A stretch of DNA of 64,000 bases from Beta vulgaris subsp. vulgaris (GCF_026745355.1 NC_079206.1:3031800-3095799); one strand, 5' to 3'. Positions 1 to 13,382 are shown, counted from the stretch's first letter. The notes: generated by a model from the letters alone, not told the origin. A program made the numbers and translations.

Positions 1-19
1 TGCTATTTAACTTGTTTAG

Positions 20-2889
20 GTGAAGAGATATATTGATGTATACTCTGCTTCATCAGTCATTGGATTTCCCTCCGAAGACTTGATGCATGTGGCAGACATG
101 TATTCTCAAGCACAGGAGAACTGGTTGCAAGTCGTGAAAGGTTCAATGTCCTACATGAATGAAAGTTGTCCTTCATCATTATCTGCACTAAAAAGGCAGA
201 TTGACATGTATGTACAATTTCTTGACAGTGTCGTTGGGCTTGCTCGCTCCAAATGGACGGAATTTAATCTGAAGCTCATGGTGGTTGGCTTGAGCATTCT
301 ATTTTTGTCACTTCTTGTACAAGTAGTTGCTATCAAGAGAGTGGACAAGTTTTATGAGTCTTCTCTGTCTGCTAGATGTCCTCAGCTATCTGTTGGTTTA
401 GTTTTTTCCATTTTTGCAGTAATTATTAGAGCAAGCAGTTTCCTTTCAAATAGTTATATATGTAAGTTTTCTTCCTTTTTAATATAAATTCCTGTGATTT
501 GTTGCAGCAGATCATCTTGTATTCTTGACATTATATCTAATTCATTTTCATTGTGCCACTCAGTGGAAGAAGGAAAAGTTGCGATATTTTTCTTGGGCAC
601 ATCAGTCATCCTCGTGTTGCGTTATTCATTTAAGAAGGCAAAGATGCTATTAGAAGTATGGAATATATCTTAGTTGCTGTTTCTATTCCTCACTTCCATT
701 TTAAATAAGCATTTATGTGTTCTGCTATCTATAATCTTTTACATTTCCTGTTGCACGTATCGTTTTTACTATTATGATTGTTGTAGCTTCCTTGGTTATT
801 GATTCTTTTTGGGTAATTAATTGCAGGCAGCTTTATTATTACTGCTGGTTACTGCACTAAGATTTATTATGGAATTGGGACTATCAAAGCAGGCGGCTAA
901 TCTGTCAAGTGTTGCATCAATGATTGGGATTGCTGAGGATCACCCTTTTTGGATCTTTCTATCTTTAAGTGTGCCTGTACTAGCTCTATTTTTATTAGCA
1001 TGCCTGTTGCTCAAGTACCTTCGCAACAACCCTTGTCAGAGGGTCCAAAAGTATGTAATATTGGGAACCATCTTGTGTTATGCGCTCATAGCATCACACT
1101 GGATTCTGGATAGTGAACTTCTATGTATTCCTGCTACGCTCCACTACATTGGAAGAAGTTACATTCCTCGAGTAATATATGTTGTTGGGATTGCCCAATT
1201 GGTGGTGTTACTGACAACTCAGCTGTTGATTAGAAAGAGAACCTTACACCATCAAAATGACCTTACTAGTAGGATAATTGCCATGTTAACTGCGTGGAGT
1301 TCTGCTATCATACTATTGTCAGGGAAACAAGGCTCTGTTGTTGCTCTAGCAACTGTCGGTGCAGGTGCTTATGCCATGTCCTTTTTTAGCCTTTCACAAA
1401 GTCTAACCTGTTATTTCATCCTAATTTAACACATAAATTGGTTTAGTCGTTTTCGGACCTATTATATTTCAGTTAAAATTTAGTACAAGTAACAGTGACT
1501 TTATAAAAGGGGTTTGATGTGGAATTGATATTCCAGAATGCTAGAATGGAATGTTGATGCTATAAGGTAACACTTAAGATTGCATTGATTTGGTGGATTG
1601 TCCATCTCTGGGATGAAAAAGATTGGCTAAAACTACATATATTTGGATCAGATTATACATAATCTACATTGATCTAGTCTTACAATAAATACTCTCTTTC
1701 TTTTCTGAAATTTTCTTTGGTCATCCTTCTTCCAGCATGTTGCATTGTGAGATTGCAGAGCTTGTCGCCAGTTGCTACAAATGACACATCAAGCAATGTT
1801 TCTTTCTATTCTCTTCCTACTACTCAGTGGAGTCTTCTTGCAGTTGCTCTCTTTTTCTGCAGTGGTCACTGGTAAGGATCTGCTTTGCTTATTAAAATGT
1901 TTTTCTTTATGGAGTCTAATCCAGTTCATTTATGAATAATAATAATCTCTAATATAAGATCCATTTGGTAAGAAAACTTTAACAGTGTTTCATCTTCACA
2001 CAGGTGTGCGTTTGATGGCCTTCGATATGGTGCTGCATTTGTAGGGTGAGTATTCCTTTTCAACTCTGAATTCTGTTGAAAATAAATTGTTAGAAATGCG
2101 ATACATTAGACAAGGGGATGGGATCAGGGGAGAGAGCTGGTTATGGTGAAGTACTCATTTTGGCTTCTGATTATCTCACACATATATATGATCATCATTA
2201 GGCTAACTTAAGATTACATCAGGTTTTTGTTTCCTATACAGCAAAACGGGTCATTTATTCTTTGCAACTTTATAATTCACTGCTTTAATCTCATATGCAG
2301 ATTTGATGAGTTCATGCTTTTTAGACAAGCAGTTCTTCTAGCTATTGACACGTTTGGCTTCTCTCACGTTCTACCAATTTTTGGTCTTGCCATTTTGGTT
2401 TCTCAAAGACATTCAAATGATCAGAAAAGGCAAAGCAAACTCTCCTTGAGTGTGCAATTATCTCAGGTAAATTAATCCACTTGCATATGTCCAGATGTTG
2501 TGCTCTCTTATCATGGAACCAGTTCTGCAGTTTTTGTCAGTTGCTGATCAATTTTTTACTGTCAAGTTGCTCATCAATTTATATTGTCATATGATTAGGT
2601 ATATTTGATGTATGGATGCATCATCACCAGTGCAGTTGCCTTTATGGTATTATGTGTTACAATACAAAGGCGGCATCTGATGGTAACAGCAAGGCCTTTC
2701 TTAGTAATTCTCTGTGCATTTGTCTTGGCTTTGTTGAACTAAAGTTTTGCTTCTGTCATGCAGGTATGGGGATTATTTGCCCCAAAATATGTTTTTGACG
2801 TGGTGGGTCTTATCCTGACAGACGTCCTTATTTGTCTGGGATCGCTGTACTATATTGACTCTGTAGAAGACGACTTCAAGCAAAACTGA
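20..2889 (+). CDS. PIGO: GPI ethanolamine phosphate transferase 3 (PIGO-type), C-terminal part, 5' truncated by window
   Basis: Adds phosphoethanolamine to the third mannose of the GPI anchor in the ER membrane (family knowledge). Exons read from GT-AG borders with matching phases: 20-461, 564-655, 827-1364, 1736-1871, 2004-2045, 2301-2466, 2599-2682, 2764-2889; together 541 residues and a TGA stop at 2887-2889. The N-terminal alkaline-phosphatase-like catalytic domain lies left of the window; what remains is the multi-membrane-span C-terminal region. Supporting motifs: RYIDVYSASSVIGFPSEDL near the start, QWSLLAVALFFCSGHW followed by CAFDGLRYGAAFVGFDEF, and the ending VWGLFAPKYVFDVVGLIL, which resembles the PIGO C-terminus more than PIGG or PIGN. 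No frame break was seen. The exon 3 donor at 1365 was chosen because its phase (1) matches the acceptor before 1736. Confidence 0.85.
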
Positions 2890-3748
2890 GTTTCTCTAAA
2901 GAAAATGGCTATCTACAGAACATATTCTTTGGAGAACAAGAGAGTGCAAGGTGATGGGCCTCATTCCAAGGTGAAATCACCCCCCCCCCCACCCCCCCCC
3001 CACCCCACAAAAAAAAAAAGAACTCTTTGTTCTCCAAATAACATGCGCAGTTTATAGCCCAACATTTTTTGAAATTTCTGGGATCAACTGTTTGTCTGGC
3101 AAGTCTCCTTATATAAAAAATTCCTTTCTTTTTAGACTTTTAGATTAGTTACTGACAGGCTAGGTTTTAGAAATCAGCTCCGCAGGACTATGGCTTTGAT
3201 CCATATTGAGTTGTTATTGTTGTTGTTGCACTTAGAAGAAAATACATAGGAATGTATTGTATTTATTGCTTAGGAAGGAAGGAATGTTGGCGATCTGTTT
3301 CGTACTGCCTTCTGGAGCTTTTAATTTGATGATCTAATTTTGTGGCTAGATATGTTTGGTGTATAGCTTCAATGAGGGATAACTAAGAGTGAAGATTTCT
3401 AGACTCTGTCAAAGTAAAACAAGAACAAGATGTCTAGACGAATTAGTGTTTCATTTCTGTTCTCAACATGTATGTCATTTCAAAGCTTTAGTTTTTGCTG
3501 GAACTTGGGGTCTTCAGCATCTTGACATCTTGCTCTAGTATGTACATAGGCTAAACATTCATCCAAATGCATTGTCACCTTTCTTGTGTAGACTGTTGGA
3601 TACAGAGTAAAGACTTTGCTTAAATTAATCCAGTGGGAAACCAATGGAAAAGGCGTAGTCTTGTATGCATTGTACAGTGTATAAATTTGTCGATTTTTAC
3701 ATTGTATCCCATACTTTTAACTCTCTATACTGTACTCCGAACTTACTA
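2890..3748. other. 3' flank of PIGO gene, low-complexity C/A tract
   Basis: No gene seen. A C-rich run (about 2981-3003, interrupted by A) followed by an A run to about 3019 lies just after the stop, probably in the 3' UTR. The remainder is ordinary AT-rich sequence. Confidence 0.5.
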
Positions 3749-4330
3749 ATTTTTTTTTTTTTGGGTAAAAGTGCATAATTAATTAATACTAGTGTTCAAT
3801 ACATGCCATTGAGGATCACTGATGTGGTCATGATCATCCGAAGTGACCGAAGTAGCGGGCTTCAGTTCGACATTATTACAATTAACTTTGTCTGCAATGT
3901 CAAATTTAATACAATTAGGGGGTGGGTTTAACAAAATACAAATGTTGTTGAAGGCTCTGAAACCGTCTATTTTCCCCTCCACAGTTCTAGCCAGCGAATC
4001 AGCAAGGTGGTTTGCTCCTCTTCCGTCGTGTCAAATGCTAGTTCCTGATAGCCCTTGGAGTAATACCCTGCAATCATTAGATATTTGAGATAAATGGCCA
4101 TTGATTCCCTCATGGTTGGAAATTGCTTCGTAATTTAGTTATCATACTGCAACTAGTCAATGTTTTTTGCACCCACTCTAGAGCCATTAAAGATTGCTCT
4201 TAGTTCAACTTTGCTAGCGTCTAAGGGACGCACATTGTAAGCCCTCAATCCAAGTACCTGTATGGTCTCTACAGAGCTTTTAATTTCCACGTACAAAGTT
4301 TGTTTGATTTGCTCGCCTTTACGTTGTTAA
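3749..4330 (-). pseudogene. LINE 3' end with degenerate RNase H-like domain
   Basis: Read on the minus strand, the stretch contains a degraded RNase H domain like that at the C-terminus of plant L1-type LINE ORF2. An N-terminal part reads GLRAYNVRPLDASKVELRAI (about 4250-4190). A C-terminal part reads RGANHLADSLARTVEGKI (about 4025-3970), matching the R-x-x-N-x-x-A-D-x-L-A pattern of this family. Stops interrupt it between these blocks. A minus-strand poly(A) run (T run at about 3749-3763) sits where a LINE tail should be. The 5' end is truncated near 4330, as usual for LINE insertions. Assigning it to a LINE rather than a stand-alone RNase H gene rests on the poly(A) tail. Confidence 0.6.
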
Positions 4331-4648
4331 TTTCATTCATTTTATTAGTTCCATCCATTTTCGCTGTGAGTTTAATTACTTCGCAATTTAGTTATCATAC
4401 TCTCTCTACAAACAAACTTGTACATAATTTGGCCAAAACATATTTTACGTAGCTCATCCATAGTAATATTTTAAATAAATGTATGAAAAAGCATTAAAAT
4501 TATCAACAAAGGTAAAAAGCATTAAGCGCAATAAGTAAAAAAACACTTTCGTATATAGTACATTCGGGTGTATAAACAATTTGCATACCCAAGAACGCGG
4601 AAAAGGGATTTCAATTTAATTTTTATTTAAATATGAGAAACTACAGCA

Positions 4649-7600
4649 CTAAGAATTTCTAGAATTGGACCAGTATTCCCTTACAAGACGACCAAAAAGG
4701 GAGCCCTCTTCATTCATCAGCCTTTTGGGATCATCAAATTCAACCAACTCTCCTGCACAAATTTCAACCAGTTTTTCATAACAATCAACATTACATTACA
4801 TGCTTCGACTGTATCAACAAATAATATTACACATTTTTGTTTAGTTAGATGGAATACATTTCTATTGGAACATTACTTTTCCATGCAAAATATAAATAGT
4901 AGAAAAACACAATTGTAGATTAGTTTTCTTTTATCTAATTCTTTGCAAGAAAAAATACAAAGAATATATAGACAAAGAATTAGGGATGGATGGGAGGAGA
5001 GAAACATGAAGGGAAGCAAGAGACTGCCCCGACACAAACAATATTGAGGTCCTTTGCTGATGTCGAAAAATAGGCTCCTCTAAAATCTATCTTACGAGTT
5101 TCTAAATTGTTTCTAAAAAATTCAAAGGCACAAAAATAATTCTATTTTCACCGAAATAGGGGTGTGATTTTTAATAACTTCATAATATAGCTGGTAAGGA
5201 GAAAGAGAAAGTTTAGAGATTTCGGGGGAAAAAATAAAGAGAGAGAGAGTACAGTAAGCGTGGTTCAGCAAGGGGAGAGAAAAATATTTTTTTTGTCAAA
5301 ATTTGGGGGCCATCTATATGTGAGGTCCTGTGCTGAGTCCCATTTTAAACTGGGACAGGGCTGGGCCTGGTAATAGAGAGGAAGAAGAGACATTATTTCC
5401 ATTCACAAACAAACATTTTCCTCCCATATGAAAATTAAATTTCACTCTTGGGAAACTATCTTCCACTCTTTAGAAACCAAACAAGGAAAGTGAGAAAAAC
5501 CAATTTTCCTTTCAGCAAGATATCTTCCTCTTAACCAAAGTACTGTTTTTTTTTATCATTCCTACTTTGACTTTACACGTTTGCCAATGCACGTTTTAAA
5601 ACTTAAATATCTTTCATTATATATTAGTAAAAATTATAACGATTGAATATTAATAAAGTACTAATTGAGACGAATCAAACAAGACCCCACATGACTATGT
5701 TTTTTCTTATAAATTGAGAACATTTGAGAAGATTCTCTCTATGCATGAATAGTGTCAAGATTCTAAGTGAGAAAGATAAAAAAAAACAGAGGGAGTATCT
5801 CTCAGAAAAACTAAAGCAATAAATTTGAACATGTATTAAATTACTTGAAAAATGAAATCTTAAAGAGGAAAATTGTATACTAACCATCACTCAATGCAAG
5901 AACCTTATTGCAGTCCATAACTGTTGGAATCCTATGGGCTATTGTTATCATTGTACTGTCATTAAATTCAGTGCAGACGATTTTCTGAATGATCAAATCA
6001 GTTGCATTATCAATTGATGCAGTAGCTTCATCAAGCACTAGTATTTTCCTCCTCTTTAGTAATGCACGTCCCAAACAAAACAATTGCCGCTGTCCCATGC
6101 TCCAGTTTGAGCCATCCTTTAGAACTGCAAATTTTTCGATTTAGTTCGAAGGCCGAAGCGATCTAACACAGGAAACCTACTTACTGTCTTACTTATACTT
6201 CCTCCGTTTAGAAATAGTTGCACCATTTGCATAGTGTTTACTGTTTACGTCTTATACTTTGATTGTATATGGTGTTTTATATTTTAGGAAGAACATATTT
6301 ATGTAAGATCTTATTAGACTCTTCTCAATGTATAATTTTTTGATATCAACTTTTTATAATTTTTACTATAATTAGAGATATTAATGTTCGAAATAGTGTA
6401 TTGGCAAGCGTGAAAACATGAAATAGTAAACAGAGGAAGTATTTCATAGTTTCTTACCAGTAGTGTCCAGGCTTTCAGGTTTTTCTTGGACAACCTCCTT
6501 AAGTTGACATTTTCCAAGGACCTTTCACATTGAGAACAACATTTTTGAGTGAGGCAAAATCAAGCTTAAGGAAACAGTGTAACACACATTTCATCATTGA
6601 ACATTCTATTATGATGAATGCAACACATAACTGCTCACCATAGTTTATGATTCTATTGATTACTTTATTAGGGAAGCAATTACTATTTCTCTATACTTCT
6701 TTGGTATCAATCAATATGACTAATAATCTGCTTACCCTAGTGCATAATCCACGCTTTGTCATGCAGTTAAGACTTTTTCAGGATCACAAAAAGATCGTAC
6801 TCTAGTCCAGGAACAATACTACAATTGTTATTCCATTATAAAGGTGTAACATCAAATAGAATTAGATTATCTTTTACCTCCCAGATGTCCTTATCGCTAT
6901 GCTCCGACAACGGATCAAGATTGAATCTCACAGATCCATGGAAAAGAATAGGATCTTGTGGGATGATACCAAAGTTTGATCTCAGATCATGCAGTCCAAT
7001 TGTTGAAATGTCTATACCATCTACCACAATCTTTCCTTCAGTAGGCTCTACCAAGCGAAACAATGTACTAACAAGAGTTGTTTTTCCACACCCAGTCCTG
7101 CCTACAATCCCATATTTGTGTCCTCCTTCAAACACACAACTAATTCCTCTGAGAACAAGGGGTGCATTGGGCCGATATCTGACCTGCCCGACATTGTTAA
7201 ATCACAGTTCAGATTATGTACTATAATGACAGCTATCAGAAGAAGTGAGAAAGAAGTGCAGAAGAAGTGAGAAAGAAGTGTAAAATAGACATGTACTTTG
7301 GGACTTAAAATCAATCATTAGCAACCAACTACCTTTAACTCACATATCTCCACCTGACCTGTGGAAGGCCAGTCAGGAGGAGATCGATAGTCATCGATTA
7401 TCTCCGGGGCTTCACTGGCAATATGCATGTACTGGTCTAGTCTCTCCATAGATACCATCATGTTTGCAAGATCACACTGGCCTTGTACAGCCAAATTGAA
7501 ATTGCCACTCATTGATAAAGCGTACATCAGTGCTATTCCAATAAATCCTGCATGAAATCCATTTTTTAGGCTTTGTTCCATTAGCAAAAGTAAATATTGG

Positions 7601-10600
7601 TACATGCATAGGTTATAAGCTACTTTATAAGTGGTCATAATGAATCCTGTCTTCCTTAAGAACTCGTTTTTAGCTTCCTTTCTTCTTGTTCTTCCTCTTT
7701 CAAATATCTCCTCACTCACCACGCCATGAAGTATACTAGGATCTCAGTCGATATTTCCAGTAAGGTATGTCCAAACAAAGGCAGCAACTGTAAGGCAGTT
7801 AAGCTGGTTGCCTTCTTCCAGATTATAATATGACATACTTAAAAATAGTGTAAAGATAATAAGATATACTATGATGCAACAGTTGAGGGTGACAAATACT
7901 AACCAGATGCATTTTCTTTATGAGGAAGCATTGTCATGAAGAAGGCAGAAGCTGAGATAACAACTGCATACATTATCTCTAAATATAGAAGGCACCATTC
8001 ATTAGCCGCGAAACCATAGAAAGATGAACTAGCATTGTTGTCAAGAAGCTGCAAGGTTTTCAGAAAAAACTGATTTTCCTCTCCAAAAGCTCTGATTGTC
8101 ATTGCTCCTGTAGAAGTTTCAGCAAAATGGTTGGAAACAAGAGACTTAGTAATCCCCTCAATCCTCATAAGTTCTCTGGCAGAAGCAGTGTAGTAGTCCT
8201 GGAAATCAAGACAAAAAGTAAGCACTAAGCAGCTTCCATCATGAATAACATATAACCATTGCATATAGATGATTCACGCGTTTACCTGCAAGACACTGGC
8301 CACATATATTGTGGGAATAATTACTAACAGAACTTCCCAGGCAAGAACAACATATACTGCGAAACCAAAATACGCATATATAGTTGATCCAAGTGCGAGG
8401 CTTAACTTTAATGGTATGTCTAGATCAACAATACTCAGGTCAGAAGACACCTATAAGTTCAAACAAACATGAGTATCTGAGGAGTTGAAGATTCATAATA
8501 CTAGTTCTACATATTTTTCCATTGCTGAGATTCCTACCCGACTGAGTATCCTTCCCGAAGGTGTTGAATCATAGAAAGACATTGGAGCCCGGAAAAGTGA
8601 CTTCAGCAGCTTGGAGAAGATAGATGTTGATACGCCTATACTTAGAATATATAAGAAAAAGGTTCTGGCAAATAGAAATACTATCATGCTAAATCCAATT
8701 GCTGCATACACTGCAATGACGATTGGTCTGCTGACGCTACTAGATTCTCGAAGATTAGTAGCCAACAGGCAACTTTGAGCGAACTGACCCAAAATAAACA
8801 AACAGTGCATGAAATTTGACAGTGAGAAGTATAACAAAGCTTTGCCATGTTTGAGATACTGTAGGTGAGGCTTGATGCCAGCATCTCCGATTTCCCTTTC
8901 TTCTTGCTTAACCAACTGATCATTTGCATTCAAGTGCTCATTCCTGTCCTCACGCGGTATCTCTGTTGAAGCTTCATTAAGTAACACTTCCCTGGAGTTT
9001 TGAGAAGCAATAATATCATCATGTTTGACAAGGCTTCGGAATGTTTCGCTTGTCACAAGCAACTCATTGTAAGAAGCTCTTATGATCTTTCCCTCAGATA
9101 TCAGCTGCAAGAACATTACGATTATCTCGAGAAATTAGTATCAGTTGAAGAAAATATCATTATACAAACAAGAATATCATTTACATTATGACTTACCATA
9201 ATAGAGTCGAACTCATGAAGAAAGTAAACTTGATGGGTCACAAGGAAAACCGTCTTTCCTGATAGAGCTACCTTGACATATTCCTTGTACAAAACAACAC
9301 ACAGGCTAAGAAATCATACTATATATGAAAATTCAACCAAGAAAGGAAGAATGTAAGTTACATTAAATAGATTGGTTGCTGTATGAGCATCCACAGCACT
9401 AAATGGATCATCCAAGAGATATATGTCTGCATTTTGATACAAAGCTCGTGCAAGTTGAATTCTCTGTTTCTGTCCTCCACTAAGATTAACTCCTCGTTCT
9501 CCAATCATAGTAAGATCACCAAAAGGTAGCATCTCAATATCTTTCAAAAGTGAGCATTTCTTCAGGGTGTCATGGTATCTAATTGGATCCATAATTGATC
9601 CAAACAATATATTGTTTTGTATAGTCCCTGTCTGTATCCAAGCAGTCTGAGAAACATAGCCTATCTTTCCACATCCTTCAACCTATATATATGGTAATAT
9701 GGAGAAGAGAGTAAAGATATTATAAGATAAATGCTTAATAAAAAAGAAGCATATGTCAATAGGATGAGCATTTTGCTCATGGGTCAATAATCCTAGACTC
9801 ATACTGCGAGTTGTTTCATGCCATAAATAAACTCGAATGCTTAAAAAATTTGTTGGATAAGCGGATTCACATATCTTACCACCAACACAATCCTCTACTC
9901 CAAGAGCAAAAGCTATTTGTATAACCTTACATCCATCCCATGGTATATATCATTTCTAATACATCAGTGGGGGAAAACTCGGACATATTGAGTACATCCT
10001 ATACATGTATCATAAATTTGAACTGAATGTGACATTAGATCTATAATATTTTTTTTAACTACACGGTATAAGAAAGTTGTAAAAAAATATCAAGGTAATT
10101 AAAAGAGCATCAATTAAATTTTGAAAAATCAAAATTTACAATAGTGGGATCCAACTCTAACCTAATTAACTATATCGAGTCTCGACATCTAAAGAACCTC
10201 CGATTTTCAAAATATAGCTTCTCATTCACATCTTCTGACATTTTGAATCTGTAACCTATTCATGTTGACATAAAAAGAACTTTAACACAAAATGTTCTTT
10301 TGAGTTCTTCATCCACTTAAGACCACTTTGTGGTCAACTTTCAGAAAGACAATAACAAAGGGTCACTTTGCAAAAATCAGACTATCTTAATTTCCCATCA
10401 TAGTAGTACAGGATATGCAGACAAAAGATGACCAAGTATATTTTTTCAATTTTTTACAGAAATACATGTACTTTGTAAAGGGATTACGAATGCAGGGAAC
10501 ATAAATCACTGCATATATTTTTAGTATGGCAGACAGTTATTATTTAAGCCTTACCACTCCATTGATGTATGGAACCTCTCCAAGTATTGCAGCTAAAAGC

Positions 10601-12534
10601 GTTGTTTTTCCAGCTCCAACCTCTCCACAGATTGCTACTCTTTCTCCAGGATATACCATCATGTCTATATCTCTGAGTGTTGGTCGAGGAGAACTTGCAA
10701 TCCATGAAATTTCAGATGCTTTTATATGTATGGAGTACCTGCACTCCTTCCAAACGCGCTTTGGAACACAGTCCTGGGACGATAACTGTGGAGCCACAGA
10801 AAGCTTTATAATCCTATTTAAGGCAACTCTTGCACCTATAAAAGCTCCAAAAACATCAGGGATATATTTCACAGGATCCTGAATGAGCCCTATAGTTGCT
10901 AGATATGTGAAAACTTTGCTAGTTTCGAGAGGAATCTTAAGGAAGTAGCAAACCGCCAGACTAGCTATTGGAGCCAAAACTGGAGATGACCAAAAGAGTA
11001 CAATGGAGTAAATCTTCACCTTTTGAACTCCCATTAGCCACCTATACTGCTGATTTCTTAAACCTTCAACGACTTTCATGAATCGAGTCTCCCATGCATA
11101 GAGTTTCAAGACCTTCATGGTCGTAACAGCTTCAGTTAAGGCCTGTGATATCTTGTCTTGGTCATTCATAAACTTAATCTGATACTTCTGCAGGAATTTT
11201 GCTACTGGAAAGTTTCCAATTATTGCTAGAACAATTACAATTGCTGTAGCAAAAGCTGCTACACCCATGCAGTAATAAACAATCAGAAATGCAAGGAACA
11301 GCTGCAAAGCTGTTGCCCATGCATGATGAAGCCAGTAAGGAAATTCGCTAATTCTATAAATGTCAATGTTAACACAGCTCATTATATCTACAGGCATAGT
11401 GTTAGAAGCAGACGAGAGCTTCAGCAGCTTCTCGTAGATTATGGTGCACAACACAGATCGCACCTGCAGCCCAATCAACCTCATTCTGAAGTACCACTGT
11501 CTTTTAGATAGTGATTCTATAGATTTAACAAGAAAAAGAGCAACACTTAGTACATAGCCTTCATGCTTGAAAGCCTGCTTACCTTCAGCCAACCGAACAA
11601 AGTTCAATAAAAGGAGAGGGCTGACAGATATAGCAAGAACGTTTGTTAGTGCGAAAAATCCTGCAATTACAGTTTCTCTCCAGTGACATAATAGTAATGT
11701 TGACAGAATAGGAGGGGAATCTAGTGGTGATTTTCGTTTTCTTTTACTCAAAATCTCAATAAAAGCAGAGTGACATGTTTGTGCTTTATCTGCCTTCCTT
11801 AACCTTGGTATATCTTTCTCTTCAAGAGGTTTTTTCTTACCCTTCTTCATCAACGAGTTCACCCACCAGAATGTCAACTTACTCAAGTATCCAGCTTCAC
11901 TGAAAGGAGTAGTACTTCTGTCATCTGCCTCCTCACTTTCATCTTTTGAAGGGCGAGAAAACCCAGCTTCGCTACCATCAAAACTAGATTCTGCATATTT
12001 GCACTCTTGGAGAGTTGAAAACAGTAATAAAACACTTCCTGGAAACACTAAGACATCCAGAATTCTCTTAACTGAAAAATCATTCCTAGCAACTGTTTCC
12101 CATAAAGAAGGTATGCAGAGAAATGCAGAAAGCAAGACAGCCAAAGCTAAATAAAGTTTCAACACCGCGGTATATGGAAATGCTCTCTTCAGACACAAAG
12201 TAACACCTAACAGCAACCATGCTAAACCCTGAAGCAAAACAACCACCCAATCATCTAAGGGCGAAATAATCTCCTCTCTGATCAGCTTCAGACACAGTAT
12301 ATAGACTCCAGAGCCCAAATACACAAGACCCAACCCACAATTAAAGATAGCAGATGTAATGGCCACACTTGAAGGACATTGAGGCTTTTGGAAAGCCGGA
12401 ACTTTTCGAACTGATGACTGATATACTAGTAGGAACATGGAGATGAAGATCACCATTACATCAGCTAATATTAACAAAATGTGATTGATATGTGAATGCA
12501 CATTGAAAATTTTGGAAGAACTACCACTCTCCAT
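4649..12534 (-). CDS. ABCC10: ABC transporter C family member 10-like (MRP-type), complete, 11 exons
   Basis: Full-size ABCC (MRP) transporter, ATP-driven export or vacuolar sequestration of conjugated organic anions (family role; substrate unknown). Exons: 12534-10555, 9682-9362, 9283-9197, 9104-8538, 8450-8286, 8198-7904, 7547-7333, 7183-6878, 6521-6458, 6124-5885, 4752-4649. All phases agree, giving 1447 aa, a normal length. Order is TMD0, TMD1, NBD1, TMD2, NBD2. NBD1: Walker A GEVGAGKT at 636-643, Q-loop Gln 672, signature LSGGQ 727-731, Walker B IYLLDD 747-752. NBD2: Walker [10 protein letters not shown] 1238-1246, Q-loop Gln 1286, signature-like WSMGQ 1341-1345, Walker B ILVLDE 1361-1366, H-loop His 1397. 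The family marker [20 protein letters not shown] precedes TMD1. Introns 9 and 10 carry Stowaway MITEs; intron 6 carries an unrelated coding-like fragment. The start ATG has an A-rich, purine context. Confidence 0.93.
5541..5797 (-). mobile_element. Stowaway-type MITE in ABCC10 intron 10
   Basis: About 257 bp bounded by TA. The right end reads AAACAGAGGGAGTA, the Stowaway inverted terminal repeat; the left end has lost a few bases of it. It contains the shared internal words ATTCGTCTC / GAGACGAATCAAACAAGA and is the same family, reversed, as the copy at 37581-37841. Confidence 0.75.
6196..6441. mobile_element. Stowaway-type MITE in ABCC10 intron 9
   Basis: Starts TACTTCCTCCGTTTAGAAAT and ends with the inverted counterpart AACAGAGGAAGTA, flanked by TA. 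About 246 bp, non-coding, wholly inside the intron between 6125 and 6457. Confidence 0.75.
7548..7903 (-). other. ABCC10 intron 6, holding a coding-like fragment of unknown origin
   Basis: The exon 6 and exon 7 phases join across this stretch, so it is intronic. Inside it, minus-strand 7787 to about 7640 begins after an acceptor-like TTACAG and reads [14 protein letters not shown], a TGA stop, then [17 protein letters not shown] and on to a [10 protein letters not shown] block. It looks like protein-coding sequence but is not part of an ABC transporter, and I cannot name the source. It may be a transduplicated gene fragment or decayed exon. Confidence 0.45.
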
Positions 12535-12820
12535 CTTATCAACTCAACTAAATACTGAAAACTCCAGCAACAGCAAACACCAGACAGCACTTCCCTATTC
12601 ACCAATGTAATTAACTTAAAGTGAGAAGAACGTAGCAATTACAAACAACATATATAAATGTTACAAGGCTACTTCCAGAACAAAGTATCTGAACAAGCAG
12701 CACATTTATTTATTTTGTAGCTTAATCAATCCATTGTAGAAGAACACTTTGAGTATATGCCCTGTAAGTTGGACATTCTAGACAAGAGAGATACGCTAAC
12801 GAATCAAAATCTTCTACAAA
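12535..12820 (-). promoter_or_regulatory. 5' flank and presumed promoter of ABCC10
   Basis: On the minus strand a TATA-like TTTATATATG lies near 12658-12649, about 115-125 bp before the ATG. It fits a leader of roughly 90 bp. Nothing else identifiable; a SINE begins immediately upstream. Confidence 0.3.
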
Positions 12821-12945
12821 GGATGTCTTGGCCTAGTGGTTAAGTTTGAGGTGCTGTGAATGATAGGTTACAGGTTCAAATCCTCCCTCGCTTCTTTGTA
12901 CTACCTTCCTGACTCATATGGATAAAAAAAAATAAAAAAATCAAG
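12821..12945 (+). mobile_element. tRNA-derived SINE, plus orientation
   Basis: Begins GGATGTCTTGGCCTAGTGG, which includes a Pol III A-box-like word. It has a B box GGTTCAAATCC at 12873-12883, a tRNA-unrelated body with CATATGGAT, and an A-rich tail. ATCTTCT occurs on both sides and may be the target duplication. Three relatives are at 13264-13382, 25007-25126 and 57070-57110. Confidence 0.75.
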
Positions 12946-13263
12946 ATCTTCTGTCCCATTCTGTCACGTGCCATGATTGGTAATATCACTACGGCCTACC
13001 AGTTTAAATATATATTTTCGAAACACATTATAATCAACCAATGAAAATAAGTAGCAGAACATCTTGACGACGAAGGTGGGTTGGATTATAATATAATCCC
13101 AAAGCCATACAACAAGGGTCTTAACAGCCATCAAAGACCGGGCATTCGAGCAACATGCCTCGACAGCGACTTTGATATCTGTTCTGCCAATTATTGGATT
13201 TTTGCTAAGACATTTCTTGTTTTCTACAACCGTCTAGTTGTATATCGAGGAGGGTGTCGGAGT

Positions 13264-13382
13264 TTTTTTTATCCATATGAGCCACGAAGGCAGTACAAAG
13301 TACAAAGAAGGGGAGAGAGAATTTAAATATGTGACCTATCATTCACAGCACCTCAATCTTAACCACTAGGCCAAGACATCCC
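13264..13382 (-). mobile_element. tRNA-derived SINE, minus orientation
   Basis: Same family as 12821-12945 but inverted. The A-box region is intact; the B box is eroded (ATTTAAATTC in place of GGTTCAAATCC). A poly(A) tail appears as the T run at about 13264-13271. With the other copy it forms an inverted pair about 320 bp apart. Confidence 0.75.

Noticed and set aside
7318..7722. 134-codon minus frame starting [10 protein letters not shown] as a continuous ABCC10 exon
   Set aside because: The true exon 7 begins at 7547 after GCAG, in phase with exon 6; the extra N-terminal part is intron with a foreign fragment.
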